Of a DNA stretch of 44,121 bases, positions 6,725-14,657 are shown one piece after another (position 1 is the stretch's first letter; each line of letters opens with the position of its first letter). Both the position numbers and the translations under genes were made by a program. The stretch is from Sphingomonas sp. Leaf412 (lineage in GTDB: Bacteria; Pseudomonadota; Alphaproteobacteria; Sphingomonadales; Sphingomonadaceae): positions 761,383-805,503 of the forward strand of contig NZ_LMQP01000001.1 in the NCBI RefSeq assembly GCF_001425405.1. The letters run 5' to 3'. The notes beneath the pieces were generated by a model. The model did not search any database. It saw nothing but the letters and a program-made list of their open reading frames with translations, and had not been told where the DNA came from.

Positions 6725-8779
6725 ATGCGCCGGCCCATCCTCGCCGTCCTGGCGGCCACCTGTTCCTCCGCCGCCTTCGCCGGCCCGGTCGGCTGGACCA
6801 TCAGCGAGGCGTCGGGGCCGGTCACGATCGCGCGCGAGGGCGTCAGCAAGATCGCGACCCGCGGGCTGGCGATCGGCGCGGGCGACGTCGTGACGACGGG
6901 GCGCGGCGGTCGCGCGGTCCTGGTGCGCGGCACCGAATTCATGATGGTCGCCCCCGCCTCGCGCCTCCGCCTGCCCGCGGAGCAGCAGGCGACCGGCGTC
7001 ACGCGCGTGATCGAGGAATTCGGGAACGTGGTGTTCATGATAAAGAAGAAGATGACGCCGCATTTCGAGGTGAAGACGCCGTATCTGGCCGCCGTGGTGA
7101 AGGGCACGACCTTCTCCGTCGGCGTGTCCGACACGGGCACGTCGGTCCAGGTGCTGGAGGGGGCGGTCGACGTCGCGACGCTGGACGGCGGCGCGCGCGA
7201 CCTGGTGACGCCGGGGGCGATCGCGATGGTGTCCGCGGGCAACCGCTACCGCATGACGGTGGAGGATGCGGGGCGGTCGCGCGTGATCGAGTCGCCCGCC
7301 GCCCCGATCGCGCCGCCGGTGCCCGATACGGCCGTGCCGGTCGCCGCCGCGCCGGTCGAACCTGCCATCGTCGCGATCGCGGCCGTCGCCGATCCCGCCC
7401 CGGCGGCGCTGGTGGATGCGGTCTATGCCCCGGCGGCCTCGCTGACGACGACGACCGGGGGGCTGGTGGCCGGGTCGATCGGCGGCGATGTCGCGATGGT
7501 CGGGAATGCGACGCGCATCGCGACCGAGGCGGCGGCGACCGCCGTGCGCACGGTCGAGGCCGCGACCACGATCGTCGCCGCGCAGGCGGTGTCCGCGGCG
7601 GCAACCGAGGTGGCGAATCGCAGCGACGTCGCCGCGACCGCCGCGACGACGGCGAGCGTGCAGAGCGGCGAGGCCGCGCAGGCCGCCACCGCGGCGGCGG
7701 CGAAGGCGGCGGAGGACGCCGCGCACGCGCAGACCGGACAGGAACAGAGCATGGCGGCCAAGACGGCGGCCGCCGCCGCCGCGGACGCCGCCGCGCGCAC
7801 CGCCGCCGCCGCCGCCGAAGGGGCCGATCGTGCGGAGGCGGAGCGGATCGCGACTGCGGCGGCACGCGCGCAGGCGCAGGCCGAATCGTCCGCCGCCGCC
7901 GCCGCCGCGACCACCGCCGCCGCGGACGCCGCGCGTGCCGCCGCGGACAACGGCGCCGCGGTCGACCGCGCCGGGGCGGCATCGGCCCAGCGCGCCGCGG
8001 AGGCGGAACGTGCCGCGGCCGACGCCGCCGCCGCCGAGGCCGAGCGCGCGCGCCGTGCCGCGCAGAAGGACGATGCGCGCGAGGCGGCACGCATCGCCGC
8101 CGACGTCGCCGCCCGTGCGGTCGCGGCGGCGCAGGACGACGACAGCCGCGCCGCCGCGGACCGGGCGGCACGCGACGCCGCGCGCGCCGCGGAAGAGGCG
8201 ACGCGTGCGGCCGAGGCGGTCGCGCGTGCCGAAAGCGACAAGGCCGCGCGCGATGCGGCGAAGGCCGCCGCCGATCAGGCCGCGGCGGCGGCAAAGGACG
8301 CCGAGAAGGCGGCGCGCGAATCCGCCGACAAGGCGGCGAAGGATGCCGCCAAGGAGGTCGAGCGCGTGGCCAGGGAAGCCGAAGCGGCCGCGGCGAAGGC
8401 GGCGAAGGCGGCGGAGGACGCCACCCGCGCCGCCGCCGAGAAGGCCGCCCGCGACGCGGAGAAGGCGGCGCACGACCATGCCGCCGAACAGGCCGCGAAG
8501 GAGGCCGAGCAGGCGGCGAAGGCGGTCGAACGCGCCACGCAGGACAAGGCGGCGAAGGAGGCGGAGAAGGCGGCGAAGGAAGCCGAACAGGCCGCTGCGA
8601 AGGCCGCGGAGGACGCCGCCAAGGCGCAGGAGAAGGCCGCCCGCGAGGCGCAGAAGCTGGCCGAGGAAGCCTCGCAGGCGGCGGCGAAGGCCGCGGAGCA
8701 GGCGGTGAAGGAATCCGGCAAGGCGGCGGAAGAGGCCGCGAAGAAGCTGGAAGAGCTGCTGAAGGGAAAGAAGGGTTGA
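6725..8779 (+). CDS. Exported FecR-domain protein with a long Ala-rich, TolA-like helical tail
   Basis: 684 residues. A Sec signal peptide (1-19, ending SSAAFA) is followed by a FecR-type beta domain (about 22-185) with the hallmark TPYLAAVVKGTTFSV (118-132), then a Pro/Ala linker (about 190-240). The remainder (about 245-684) is an extremely Ala-rich sequence with periodic charged residues, predicted to form a long helix or coiled coil. The first half of the tail is Arg/Asp-type; the last third becomes Lys/Glu-type (AAKEAEKAAKEAEQAA) and ends KKLEELLKGKKG. The tail resembles TolA domain II in style. No membrane helix follows the FecR domain, unlike classical sigma-regulator FecR, so a periplasmic or surface structural role is more likely. 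Its last base pairs overlap the PilZ gene start. Confidence 0.85.
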   Translation: MRRPILAVLAATCSSAAFAGPVGWTISEASGPVTIAREGVSKIATRGLAIGAGDVVTTGRGGRAVLVRGTEFMMVAPASRLRLPAEQQATGVTRVIEEFGNVVFMIKKKMTPHFEVKTPYLAAVVKGTTFSVGVSDTGTSVQVLEGAVDVATLDGGARDLVTPGAIAMVSAGNRYRMTVEDAGRSRVIESPAAPIAPPVPDTAVPVAAAPVEPAIVAIAAVADPAPAALVDAVYAPAASLTTTTGGLVAGSIGGDVAMVGNATRIATEAAATAVRTVEAATTIVAAQAVSAAATEVANRSDVAATAATTASVQSGEAAQAATAAAAKAAEDAAHAQTGQEQSMAAKTAAAAAADAAARTAAAAAEGADRAEAERIATAAARAQAQAESSAAAAAATTAAADAARAAADNGAAVDRAGAASAQRAAEAERAAADAAAAEAERARRAAQKDDAREAARIAADVAARAVAAAQDDDSRAAADRAARDAARAAEEATRAAEAVARAESDKAARDAAKAAADQAAAAAKDAEKAARESADKAAKDAAKEVERVAREAEAAAAKAAKAAEDATRAAAEKAARDAEKAAHDHAAEQAAKEAEQAAKAVERATQDKAAKEAEKAAKEAEQAAAKAAEDAAKAQEKAAREAQKLAEEASQAAAKAAEQAVKESGKAAEEAAKKLEELLKGKKG

Positions 8780-9084
8780 GCGCCCCGCGCGCGCCCGTCC
8801 CGGCCCTGGGCGGTTCCCCGGACCAGCGACACGACAATCGCCGGAAGGTGTTTCGCATCGCCAGCCTGACGGTGGGGGCCGTGTCGGAGCGGTGTCATAT
8901 CCTGAACCTGTCCACCGCGGGTGCGATGATCGACTGCGTCGGCGATCTGGGCGCGGCGACCAACGTCTGCCTGCGATCGGACCAGCTGGATCAGGCGGCG
9001 GTCGTGTGCTGGCGGATCGGGTCGCGCGTCGGCCTGCGCTTCTCGCGCCCGCTGACCCCTTCCGACGTCCGCCGCTGCTTCTGA
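8776..9084 (+). CDS. Small PilZ-domain protein (predicted cyclic-di-GMP receptor)
   Basis: 102 residues starting from TTG at 8776, which overlaps the FecR-domain gene stop as TTGA. A later GTG start (8848) would delete the ligand-binding arginines, so I prefer the TTG. The two PilZ signatures are intact: RxxxR as R23-KVF-R27 and [D/N]xSxxG as N44-LSTA-G49, followed by strands ending VGLRFSRP. Single-domain PilZ proteins bind cyclic-di-GMP and act by contacting a partner. The position beside an EAL phosphodiesterase and a secretion pore suggests a local cyclic-di-GMP circuit, which is inference. It converges on the histidine kinase gene with only 15 bases between them and no obvious terminator. 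Confidence 0.82.
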   Translation: MSAPRAPVPALGGSPDQRHDNRRKVFRIASLTVGAVSERCHILNLSTAGAMIDCVGDLGAATNVCLRSDQLDQAAVVCWRIGSRVGLRFSRPLTPSDVRRCF

Positions 9085-9099
9085 TCCGCCCCGACGCGG

Positions 9100-10059
9100 T
9101 CAGATGACCGGCAGGACGATCGTCGCGCGCATCCCGTCCGGATCGACCTCCCGCCGGAAACCGCCCCCCGCGGTCCGGATCAGCCGCTCGATCAGGTGCA
9201 GCCCCTGGCCGTCGGGCCGGGCGGCGCCGAACCGCGTTTCCTCCCGCCACGTGATCTCCACCATGCCGTCGCGCGGGACGCCGTCGATCCGCACGCGTCC
9301 GCCATGGCGCAGCGCGCCGTATTTCAGGCTGTTCGTCGCCAGTTCGCCGAAGGACAGCGCCAGCGCCTGCAACGCCTGCTGCCCCAGCCTGACGTCGGGC
9401 AGCGCGCCGAAATCGAGCGCGGTGCGTTCGCCGTACGCCTGGATCAGCGCGGGCACGATCCGGACCAGGCTGCCGTCCGACGCGGGATCGAGGATCGCGC
9501 TTTGGACGGACGCGAGATGGCCCAGACGCGCCACGATCTCCTGCGCGAATTCGGCGACGTCCGGGCGTCCGGCGGCGGACAGGGTGACGATGCCGGACGC
9601 GATGGTCATGGCGTTCTTCAGCCGATGCCGCATCTCCAGGCTGATCGCCTGCACCCGGTCGTGTTCCATCACCTCCGCGGTCTTGTCGCGCGCGATGGTG
9701 GCGATATGGGTGATGTCGCCGGTCGCGGCGCGGACCGGGCTGACGGTGACGTCCCACCAGCCCGGCAGGCCGTCGGGGCGCGGGCGGCATCCGGTGAACC
9801 GGCCCAGACCACCCGCGCGCGCCGCGTCGAGCGCATCGTTCACGGCCGGGTGCAGGTCCGCGGGCCACCGCGCGAGATAGGGCCGGCCGACCAGGTCGCG
9901 CGGCGACGCCACGCCGATCGCCAGCGCACCCTGCCGGTTCACGTAGCGGATGACCGCGTCCAGGCTCAGCAGCTTGATGCAGTCGTGCGATTGGTCGAGC
10001 ACCGTGGCGAGAAACGCCGGCCGGTCGTCGATCATCCCTCCCGCCGCTTCGTCGTCCAT
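9100..10059 (-). CDS. PAS-domain HWE-type sensor histidine kinase, soluble
   Basis: 319 residues without signal peptide or membrane helix. A PAS domain (about 15-125: DQSHDCIKLLSLDAVIRYVN...) precedes the phosphoacceptor region EMRHRLKNAM (142-151, His145), typical of HisKA_2/HWE kinases. The ATPase N-box is FGELATNSLKYGAL (237-250, Asn243), ITWREE (269-274) supplies the W-x-E element, and GQGLHLIERL is the glycine box. HWE kinases are common in alphaproteobacteria and often sense light, redox state or general stress; the signal here is unknown and no PAS flavin Cys motif (NCRFLQ) is present. No response regulator adjoins it, so it is an orphan kinase in this window. Confidence 0.86.
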   Translation of the reverse strand: MDDEAAGGMIDDRPAFLATVLDQSHDCIKLLSLDAVIRYVNRQGALAIGVASPRDLVGRPYLARWPADLHPAVNDALDAARAGGLGRFTGCRPRPDGLPGWWDVTVSPVRAATGDITHIATIARDKTAEVMEHDRVQAISLEMRHRLKNAMTIASGIVTLSAAGRPDVAEFAQEIVARLGHLASVQSAILDPASDGSLVRIVPALIQAYGERTALDFGALPDVRLGQQALQALALSFGELATNSLKYGALRHGGRVRIDGVPRDGMVEITWREETRFGAARPDGQGLHLIERLIRTAGGGFRREVDPDGMRATIVLPVI

Positions 10060-10194
10060 CGCGCGTCTTCCCCTTCCACCGGTTCCTGCCCGAATGTCCG
10101 ACGCGCCGGTGGCGCCGTCGAATCGATCCGGATCAGCTCCGCAGGGCAGGACCGTGCGCCCGCATGATCGCGCGTGCGCCGCGACTCAAGCGCC

Positions 10195-10230
10195 AAAAAC
10201 ATCGGCGGCCCCGCGAGGGGGCCGCCCGAT
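10195..10230 (-). terminator. Intrinsic terminator of the small membrane-protein gene
   Basis: On the minus strand a 9-bp GC stem (GGCGGCCCC against GGGGCCGCC) extended by ATC/GAT with a one-base bulge is followed by TGTTTTTGG. It begins a few bases after the stop codon at 10234. Confidence 0.8.
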
Positions 10231-10233
10231 GCC

Positions 10234-10560
10234 TCACTTCTCGCCGTTGTCCTTCACGCCGACGACGGGAACCGCGATCGATTCCTCTTCCGTCTTCACC
10301 TTCGGCACGGCCACCGTGGTGTCCTTGGTGCCGACGACGACTTCCTTGGAATCCAGGTCGACCTTCGGCAACGCACCGCCCTTCGCGCTGACGTCGACGT
10401 CGGGAAGGGCGCCTTCCTTCACGTTCGCGGACCAGAATCCGGTCGCGAACAGGATCGCGACGATCGCCGCCACCACCACCAGGATGATCGCGATCGTCCG
10501 GCCTGCACCGCTGCGGCGAACCTCGACGCGGTCCCCGTCGTTCGTCCTGTAATCGGCCAT
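10234..10560 (-). CDS. Small single-pass membrane protein of unknown function
   Basis: 108 residues. A short basic N-terminal cytoplasmic part (MADYRTNDGDRVEVRRSGAGR) precedes one hydrophobic helix (about 22-43, TIAIILVVVAAIVAILFATGFW). The remaining 65 residues, probably periplasmic, are rich in Val, Lys, Asp and Glu with repeating units of the type LPDVDVSAKGG / LPKVDLDSKE. I do not recognise a named family. GGGAGAGTGAC precedes the ATG, giving a strong ribosome site, and the gene has its own intrinsic terminator, so it is probably monocistronic. Confidence 0.72.
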   Translation of the reverse strand: MADYRTNDGDRVEVRRSGAGRTIAIILVVVAAIVAILFATGFWSANVKEGALPDVDVSAKGGALPKVDLDSKEVVVGTKDTTVAVPKVKTEEESIAVPVVGVKDNGEK

Positions 10561-10867
10561 GTCACTCTCCCTGTTCCCTTGCGGGGTTACGAAATACGCC
10601 GGCGGTCACGGCACGCGGGCCGCGGCGTGAACGCCGGCGTTGCGGATGCCGCCTACTTCGCGGCGTCCGATCACTGTCGGGAGGGTGCGGGCGCCGTCGG
10701 CGACCGCGACGGACCGGGCGTGGTTCGTTACGCCGATGATTCGATCCCCTCCGTCCTGTGCAGACGCGGGGCCGCTCCGCCGGTTCCGCTTCGCCGAAAG
10801 GTTGGGAATTTGTATCCTTTTGAATCGACACGGGCATTTATGACCCCGCGGGATGCGGGGGACGGAC
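10561..10867. other. 307-bp divergent intergenic region
   Basis: It lies between the start of the small membrane-protein gene (minus) and the histidine kinase gene (plus). The only AT-rich part is around 10,801-10,840, a likely place for the kinase promoter. I see no gene, strong hairpin or convincing promoter hexamers. Confidence 0.45.
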
Positions 10868-12232
10868 ATGAAGCGGGAGGCGCTGCTTGCGGGCGGCGGG
10901 CGGGGGGCCGGGCTGCGGCGCAGCGCGGGGACGCGGATCGCCGTCACGGCGGCGGCGCTGTTCCTGGCGGCCACGCTCGTCGTCGGCGGCGGGCTGGTGG
11001 CCGCCACCCGGGCGGGCATGTCGCAGGCGCTGGATCGGCGGATCGTCGCCGCCGGCGACGCGATGGTCGCGGCGGCGCGGCGCGGCGGTCGCGCCGCCGT
11101 CGTCGCCGCCATGCGCCGCCAGCAGGACAATGGCGCCGGGGCGATCGGCCTGGCGCTGTACGACCGCGACGGACGCAGCATCGCCGGGCGCGGCGACTGG
11201 CCGATGCCCGCGCCCGGCTGGGCCGACGCCGTCCTCCCCGACGCGGTGGAGGGCGGCGATCCGGCGCGGTTGCTGACGATCGCGCTGCCGGGCGGCGATC
11301 GCCTGATGGTGGCGGGAAACCGTCGCCCGCTGTTGATGGCGCAGCAGGCGATCGGGTGGTTGTTCCTGGCGTCGCTGGTGTCGATCGCGATCCTTTGCGC
11401 CGCGATGGGATGGCTGCTGGCGCGCTACATCGACCGGCGGCTGTCCCCGATCGTCGGGACGGCGACCGCGGTGATCGGCGGCGACCTGGCGCGACGCGTG
11501 CCGGTGGGACGCCATGGCGACGAGTTCGACACCGCCGCCCTGGCGCTGAACGTGATGCTGGACCGTATCGCGGGCCTGATGGCGAACCTGCGGCAGGTGA
11601 CGGGCGACGTGGCGCACGACCTGCGCACGCCGTTGACGCGCATCCGTCTGCGGCTGGAACGCGCGGCGGGGGGACCGGGCGCGGATGCCGCGATCCGTGC
11701 CGCGATCGTCCAGCTGGACGAACTGGTGGCGATGTTCAACGCCATCCTGCGCATCGCCGAGATCGAGGGCGCGCCGGCCGCGCGCGTCGAGCCGGTGGAG
11801 CTGGAGGCGCTGGTGCTGGACGTCACGGGATCGATGCGCCCGGTGTTCGAGGATGCGGGCATCGCGCTGCGGGTGCGGTCGGATCACGACTGCGTGGTGA
11901 TGGGGGATCGGGGACAGATCGCGGCGGCGGTCGTCAACCTGCTGGAGAACGTCCTGCGCCACGCCGCGGGCGGATCGGATGCGCAGGTCGACCTGCGCAC
12001 CGACGGCGGTGCGGTGGTGCTGACCGTGCGCGACACAGGGCCGGGTGTCGACGATCGCGACCTCGCCCGCATCTTCGACCGCTTCGTCCGGCTGGACGGC
12101 GCGCGGACGGAGGCGGGGCACGGCCTGGGCCTCAGCCTGGTCAAGGCGGTGGTCCAGGCGCATGGCGGCACCGTGGCCGCCGCGCGCCGGTCGCCGGGGC
12201 TGGAGGTGACGATCGTCCTTCCCGCGGCATGA
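10868..12232 (+). CDS. Two-component sensor histidine kinase (HAMP, HisKA, HATPase)
   Basis: 454 residues from ATG 10868 (GGGGGA seven bases upstream); an in-frame ATG at 10853 is the alternative. Two membrane helices (about 22-47 and 161-186) enclose a periplasmic sensor of about 115 residues. A HAMP linker follows (about 187-240), then the H-box DVAHDLRTPLTRIRLRLE with His250, the N-box VVNLLENVLRHA, the G1 box DTGPGVDD and the G2 box GHGLGLSLV. It resembles the short EnvZ/PfeS-type membrane kinases paired with OmpR-family regulators. The partner regulator lies 109 bases downstream. Kinase-before-regulator is the less usual order. The signal is unknown. Confidence 0.9.
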   Translation: MKREALLAGGGRGAGLRRSAGTRIAVTAAALFLAATLVVGGGLVAATRAGMSQALDRRIVAAGDAMVAAARRGGRAAVVAAMRRQQDNGAGAIGLALYDRDGRSIAGRGDWPMPAPGWADAVLPDAVEGGDPARLLTIALPGGDRLMVAGNRRPLLMAQQAIGWLFLASLVSIAILCAAMGWLLARYIDRRLSPIVGTATAVIGGDLARRVPVGRHGDEFDTAALALNVMLDRIAGLMANLRQVTGDVAHDLRTPLTRIRLRLERAAGGPGADAAIRAAIVQLDELVAMFNAILRIAEIEGAPAARVEPVELEALVLDVTGSMRPVFEDAGIALRVRSDHDCVVMGDRGQIAAAVVNLLENVLRHAAGGSDAQVDLRTDGGAVVLTVRDTGPGVDDRDLARIFDRFVRLDGARTEAGHGLGLSLVKAVVQAHGGTVAAARRSPGLEVTIVLPAA

Positions 12233-12272
12233 CCGCGCCGGGGTGCGCGGCGAACGGGACATGAACGACCGA

Positions 12273-12288
12273 TTCAGCCTACGTTGAC
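12273..12288 (+). promoter_or_regulatory. Possible 11-bp-spaced direct repeat upstream of the response regulator
   Basis: TTCAG (12273) and TTGAC (12284) begin 11 bases apart, the half-site spacing typical for OmpR/PhoB-type regulators, in the gap before the regulator gene. The two halves differ at two of five positions, so this is only a hint of autoregulation. Confidence 0.2.
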
Positions 12289-12341
12289 GGCTGGTGCCCG
12301 ATAACGACGTCGCCGGAATGACCGGTCGAACAGGAGAGACC

Positions 12342-13091
12342 ATGCCGGAACCCGTCACCTGCGGCGCCGACGCGACGATCGACGGCGCGCCTGCGCCCGT
12401 CCGCGTCCTCCTGATCGAGGACGACGCCGCCGTTTCGGGCGAGGTCGCGCCCTACCTGCGCGACGGCGGGTTCGAGGTCGTCGTCGCGGACAACGGCGTC
12501 GACGGCCTTGCGCGTGCGCTGCGCGGCGACGTCGCCGCGATCCTGCTGGACGGGATGCTGCCGGGCATGGACGGCATGGACCTGCTGCGGCGGTTGCGCG
12601 CGCACGATACGTCCACGCCGGTCATGATGCTGACCGCACGCGACAGCGTCGGCGAACGGGTCGACGGGCTGGACGCGGGCGCCAACGACTATCTGGTCAA
12701 GCCGTTCGCGCTGGCCGAACTGCTGGCGCGCGTCCGCGCGCTGGTCCGCGGCGCGGCGTATCGTTCGCCGGGACCGATCCTGCGCGTCGGATCGATCGAC
12801 ATCGATACCGCGCGCCATGTCGTGCGGCGGCACGGGACGACCGTGACGCTGCAACCGCGCGAGTTCCGCTTCCTCCTGGAACTGGCGCAGCAGCCGGGCA
12901 TCGCGGTCCCGCGCGCGGTGCTGCTGGAGCGCGTGTGGGACTATCGTTTCGATCCGAAGACGAAGATCCTGGAAACCCACGTCAGCCGGCTGCGCGCGAA
13001 GCTGAACGCCTGCGGCGGCGGCGACGTGATCGAGACGGCGCGGAACATCGGCTACCGCCTGCTGGCCGACGAGGACGTCGCGCGCGGATAG
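12342..13091 (+). CDS. OmpR/PhoB-family DNA-binding response regulator
   Basis: 249 residues from ATG 12342, chosen because AGGAGA lies five bases upstream; a GTG at 12294 would add 16 unconserved residues. The receiver domain (about 20-135) has the acidic pocket E26-D27-D28, phospho-acceptor Asp70 (LLDGMLPG), Thr98 and Lys120 (YLVKPF). The winged-helix trans_reg_C domain (about 150-245) includes LQPREFRFLLEL, VWDYRFDPKTKILETHVSRLRAKL and the terminal IGYRL. It is predicted to be phosphorylated by the upstream kinase and to bind tandem direct repeats. No target operon is evident; the following genes converge on it. Confidence 0.92.
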   Translation: MPEPVTCGADATIDGAPAPVRVLLIEDDAAVSGEVAPYLRDGGFEVVVADNGVDGLARALRGDVAAILLDGMLPGMDGMDLLRRLRAHDTSTPVMMLTARDSVGERVDGLDAGANDYLVKPFALAELLARVRALVRGAAYRSPGPILRVGSIDIDTARHVVRRHGTTVTLQPREFRFLLELAQQPGIAVPRAVLLERVWDYRFDPKTKILETHVSRLRAKLNACGGGDVIETARNIGYRLLADEDVARG

Positions 13092-13102
13092 GCGCCGGCG
13101 GG

Positions 13103-14071
13103 TCAGGGGGTCGCGATGGCGCCGTCGGTCATCGCGATCGGCAGGATGCGGCCGTCCCGCGCATAGGCGACGCGGTCGATCGCGACCTGTCGCTCGCCCT
13201 TCAGCGGCGCGGGCGCGGGCCCCTGTTCCCAGCGATGATACACGATCAGCCACTCGCCCGACGGCGCGCGCACGAAGCTGTGATGCCCCGGCCCCTGATG
13301 CCGTGCGTCGCTGGTCAGGATCGCACCGCGATAGCGCCACGGGCCCAGCGGGGAGCGCGCGGTGGCGTAATGGACCGAATAGTCCGGGCCGTTCCACTTG
13401 CCGTGGCTGTACGACAGGTAATAGGTGCCGTTGCGTTCGTGCATGAACGCCCCCTCGGTGAAAAGCGGCGGCTGCTTCACCGCCACCTGCCGGCGGATGG
13501 TGACCATGTCGTCCGCCAGTTCCCACACGCGCAGCGTCGCGCCCGCGCTGCCGCCCGCATACAGATACGTCCGGCCCGAGCGCGCATCCGCAAATACCAT
13601 CGGGTCGATCGCCTCGAACCCGCCGGGTTCGTTGCCCGCATCGCCCGTCACCAGGGGTTTGCCGCTGTCGCGATACGGCCCCTCCGGCCGGTCCGCGACC
13701 GCGACGCCGATGCGGCTGGGCGTCGGGTTCTGCGGGCCGACGGAATAGTACAGATACCATTTGCCGTCGCGCGTCGCGACGCCGGGCGCCCACAGGAAAT
13801 GATCCTTCGCGCCGTCGTCGCCGATCCATGGGATCTGGTCGCGCCGGATCAGCTCGCCGCGCGGCTGCCACGTCTTCAGGTCGCGCGACGAGAAGGCGCC
13901 GAAGCGATCGGCCTCCCAGCTGCCGCCGGGGCCGCCGGTGGGGAAGACCCACAGTTCGTCGCCGATATACAAGGCGTGCGGGTCCGCGCCCTGGAACTGC
14001 GGATTGTCCGCGCGCGCCGCGGACGCGACGAGCAGCAGCGCGAGCGCGGCGAGGGGGGCGGGGCGCCTCAC
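13103..14071 (-). CDS. Periplasmic GH43 glycosidase (arabinan/xylan-type)
   Basis: 322 residues. GTG start at 14071 overlaps the preceding gene stop as GTGA. A signal peptide (about 1-23, LAALALLLVASAARA) directs export. The five-blade propeller family shows its three catalytic acids: Asp in GADPHALY (base), Asp in EAIDPMVF (pKa modulator) and Glu in TEGAFMHE (general acid), plus WAPGV and GPGHHSF motifs. Family 43 enzymes release L-arabinose or xylose from arabinan, arabinoxylan or arabinogalactan side chains. It is the third gene after a TonB receptor and a possible carbohydrate-binding protein. The exact linkage is not readable from sequence. Confidence 0.88.
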   Translation of the reverse strand: MRRPAPLAALALLLVASAARADNPQFQGADPHALYIGDELWVFPTGGPGGSWEADRFGAFSSRDLKTWQPRGELIRRDQIPWIGDDGAKDHFLWAPGVATRDGKWYLYYSVGPQNPTPSRIGVAVADRPEGPYRDSGKPLVTGDAGNEPGGFEAIDPMVFADARSGRTYLYAGGSAGATLRVWELADDMVTIRRQVAVKQPPLFTEGAFMHERNGTYYLSYSHGKWNGPDYSVHYATARSPLGPWRYRGAILTSDARHQGPGHHSFVRAPSGEWLIVYHRWEQGPAPAPLKGERQVAIDRVAYARDGRILPIAMTDGAIATP

Positions 14072-14640
14072 GACGCATCCTGTCCGTAGTCGAGGACGAA
14101 CACCGGGCCGATATCCAGCACCTGCTTGGCCGCATCGACATGCAGCGCGGCGTTGAGCTGCCCGGGGGCGTAGTCGCGGTCGACGCGTCCCGACATCTGG
14201 TACATCTTCCACTCCGGTCCGATCTCGAACGGTTTCTCGACCAATGCCCTGACCACCGGCGTCTCCTCCAGCTGGACCCGGCCGATGCGGCCGGGCAGGT
14301 TCATGTCGGTGCCCGTCGCGCGCGCCCAGAAGGCGACGACGATGCGATCCCCCTTCCGGATCGCACGCGTCGTCGGCGTCGTCACGCCGATGCGCCAGAA
14401 ATCGGCATGGCCCGACAGCTTGAAGCGCAGCGCCTTCCCGAACTGCACGCCCTTGTCGGCGCGCACCGCGGGCGGCAGCGCCAGGCCGTAGGGGCGCAGC
14501 GCGTCGACCCGCGGATCGTTGACCAGCCGGTCCGCGGCCCCGAGCGGGGCGGCACCGCCCTGGGCCGTCGCGACCGACGATGTCGGCGCGACGGCGAGGA
14601 GCGGCAGGCAGAGGATGGCGGCGCGGAAATAGTGTCGCAT
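14068..14640 (-). CDS. Secreted protein, possibly carbohydrate-binding (beta-sandwich-like)
   Basis: 190 residues with a signal peptide (about 1-27, ending SSVATAQ). The mature part contains FGKALRFKLSGHADFWRIGVTTPT, then GDRIVVAFWARAT and WKMYQMSGR. This pattern (compare 'input' strands, then 'surrogate comparison' strands) recalls CBM4/9-like galactose-binding domains, but I cannot confirm it. It sits 17 bases after the TonB receptor stop and overlaps the GH43 start, so it is certainly part of that operon. A role in holding or presenting polysaccharide in the periplasm or outer membrane is inferred. The ribosome site GGGGACGGGACG precedes the ATG. Confidence 0.65.
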   Translation of the reverse strand: MRHYFRAAILCLPLLAVAPTSSVATAQGGAAPLGAADRLVNDPRVDALRPYGLALPPAVRADKGVQFGKALRFKLSGHADFWRIGVTTPTTRAIRKGDRIVVAFWARATGTDMNLPGRIGRVQLEETPVVRALVEKPFEIGPEWKMYQMSGRVDRDYAPGQLNAALHVDAAKQVLDIGPVFVLDYGQDAS

Positions 14641-14657
14641 CGTCCCGTCCCCGATCG

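Noticed and set aside
7670..8770. Simple-sequence DNA repeat or sequencing artefact in the GCC/GCG-rich stretch
   Set aside because: The reading frame stays open over its full length, codons vary between synonymous Ala triplets, and a ribosome site and signal peptide precede it, so it is a real coding region.
6725..8779. FecR-domain protein as a sigma-factor regulator
   Set aside because: No ECF sigma factor gene adjoins it, and it has a cleavable signal peptide with no inner-membrane helix after the domain.
6608..9868. 1086-residue minus-strand ORF over the FecR, PilZ and kinase genes
   Set aside because: It crosses three convincing genes, and the stretch of LRGLLRR-type residues is the mirror of the Ala-rich coding repeats.
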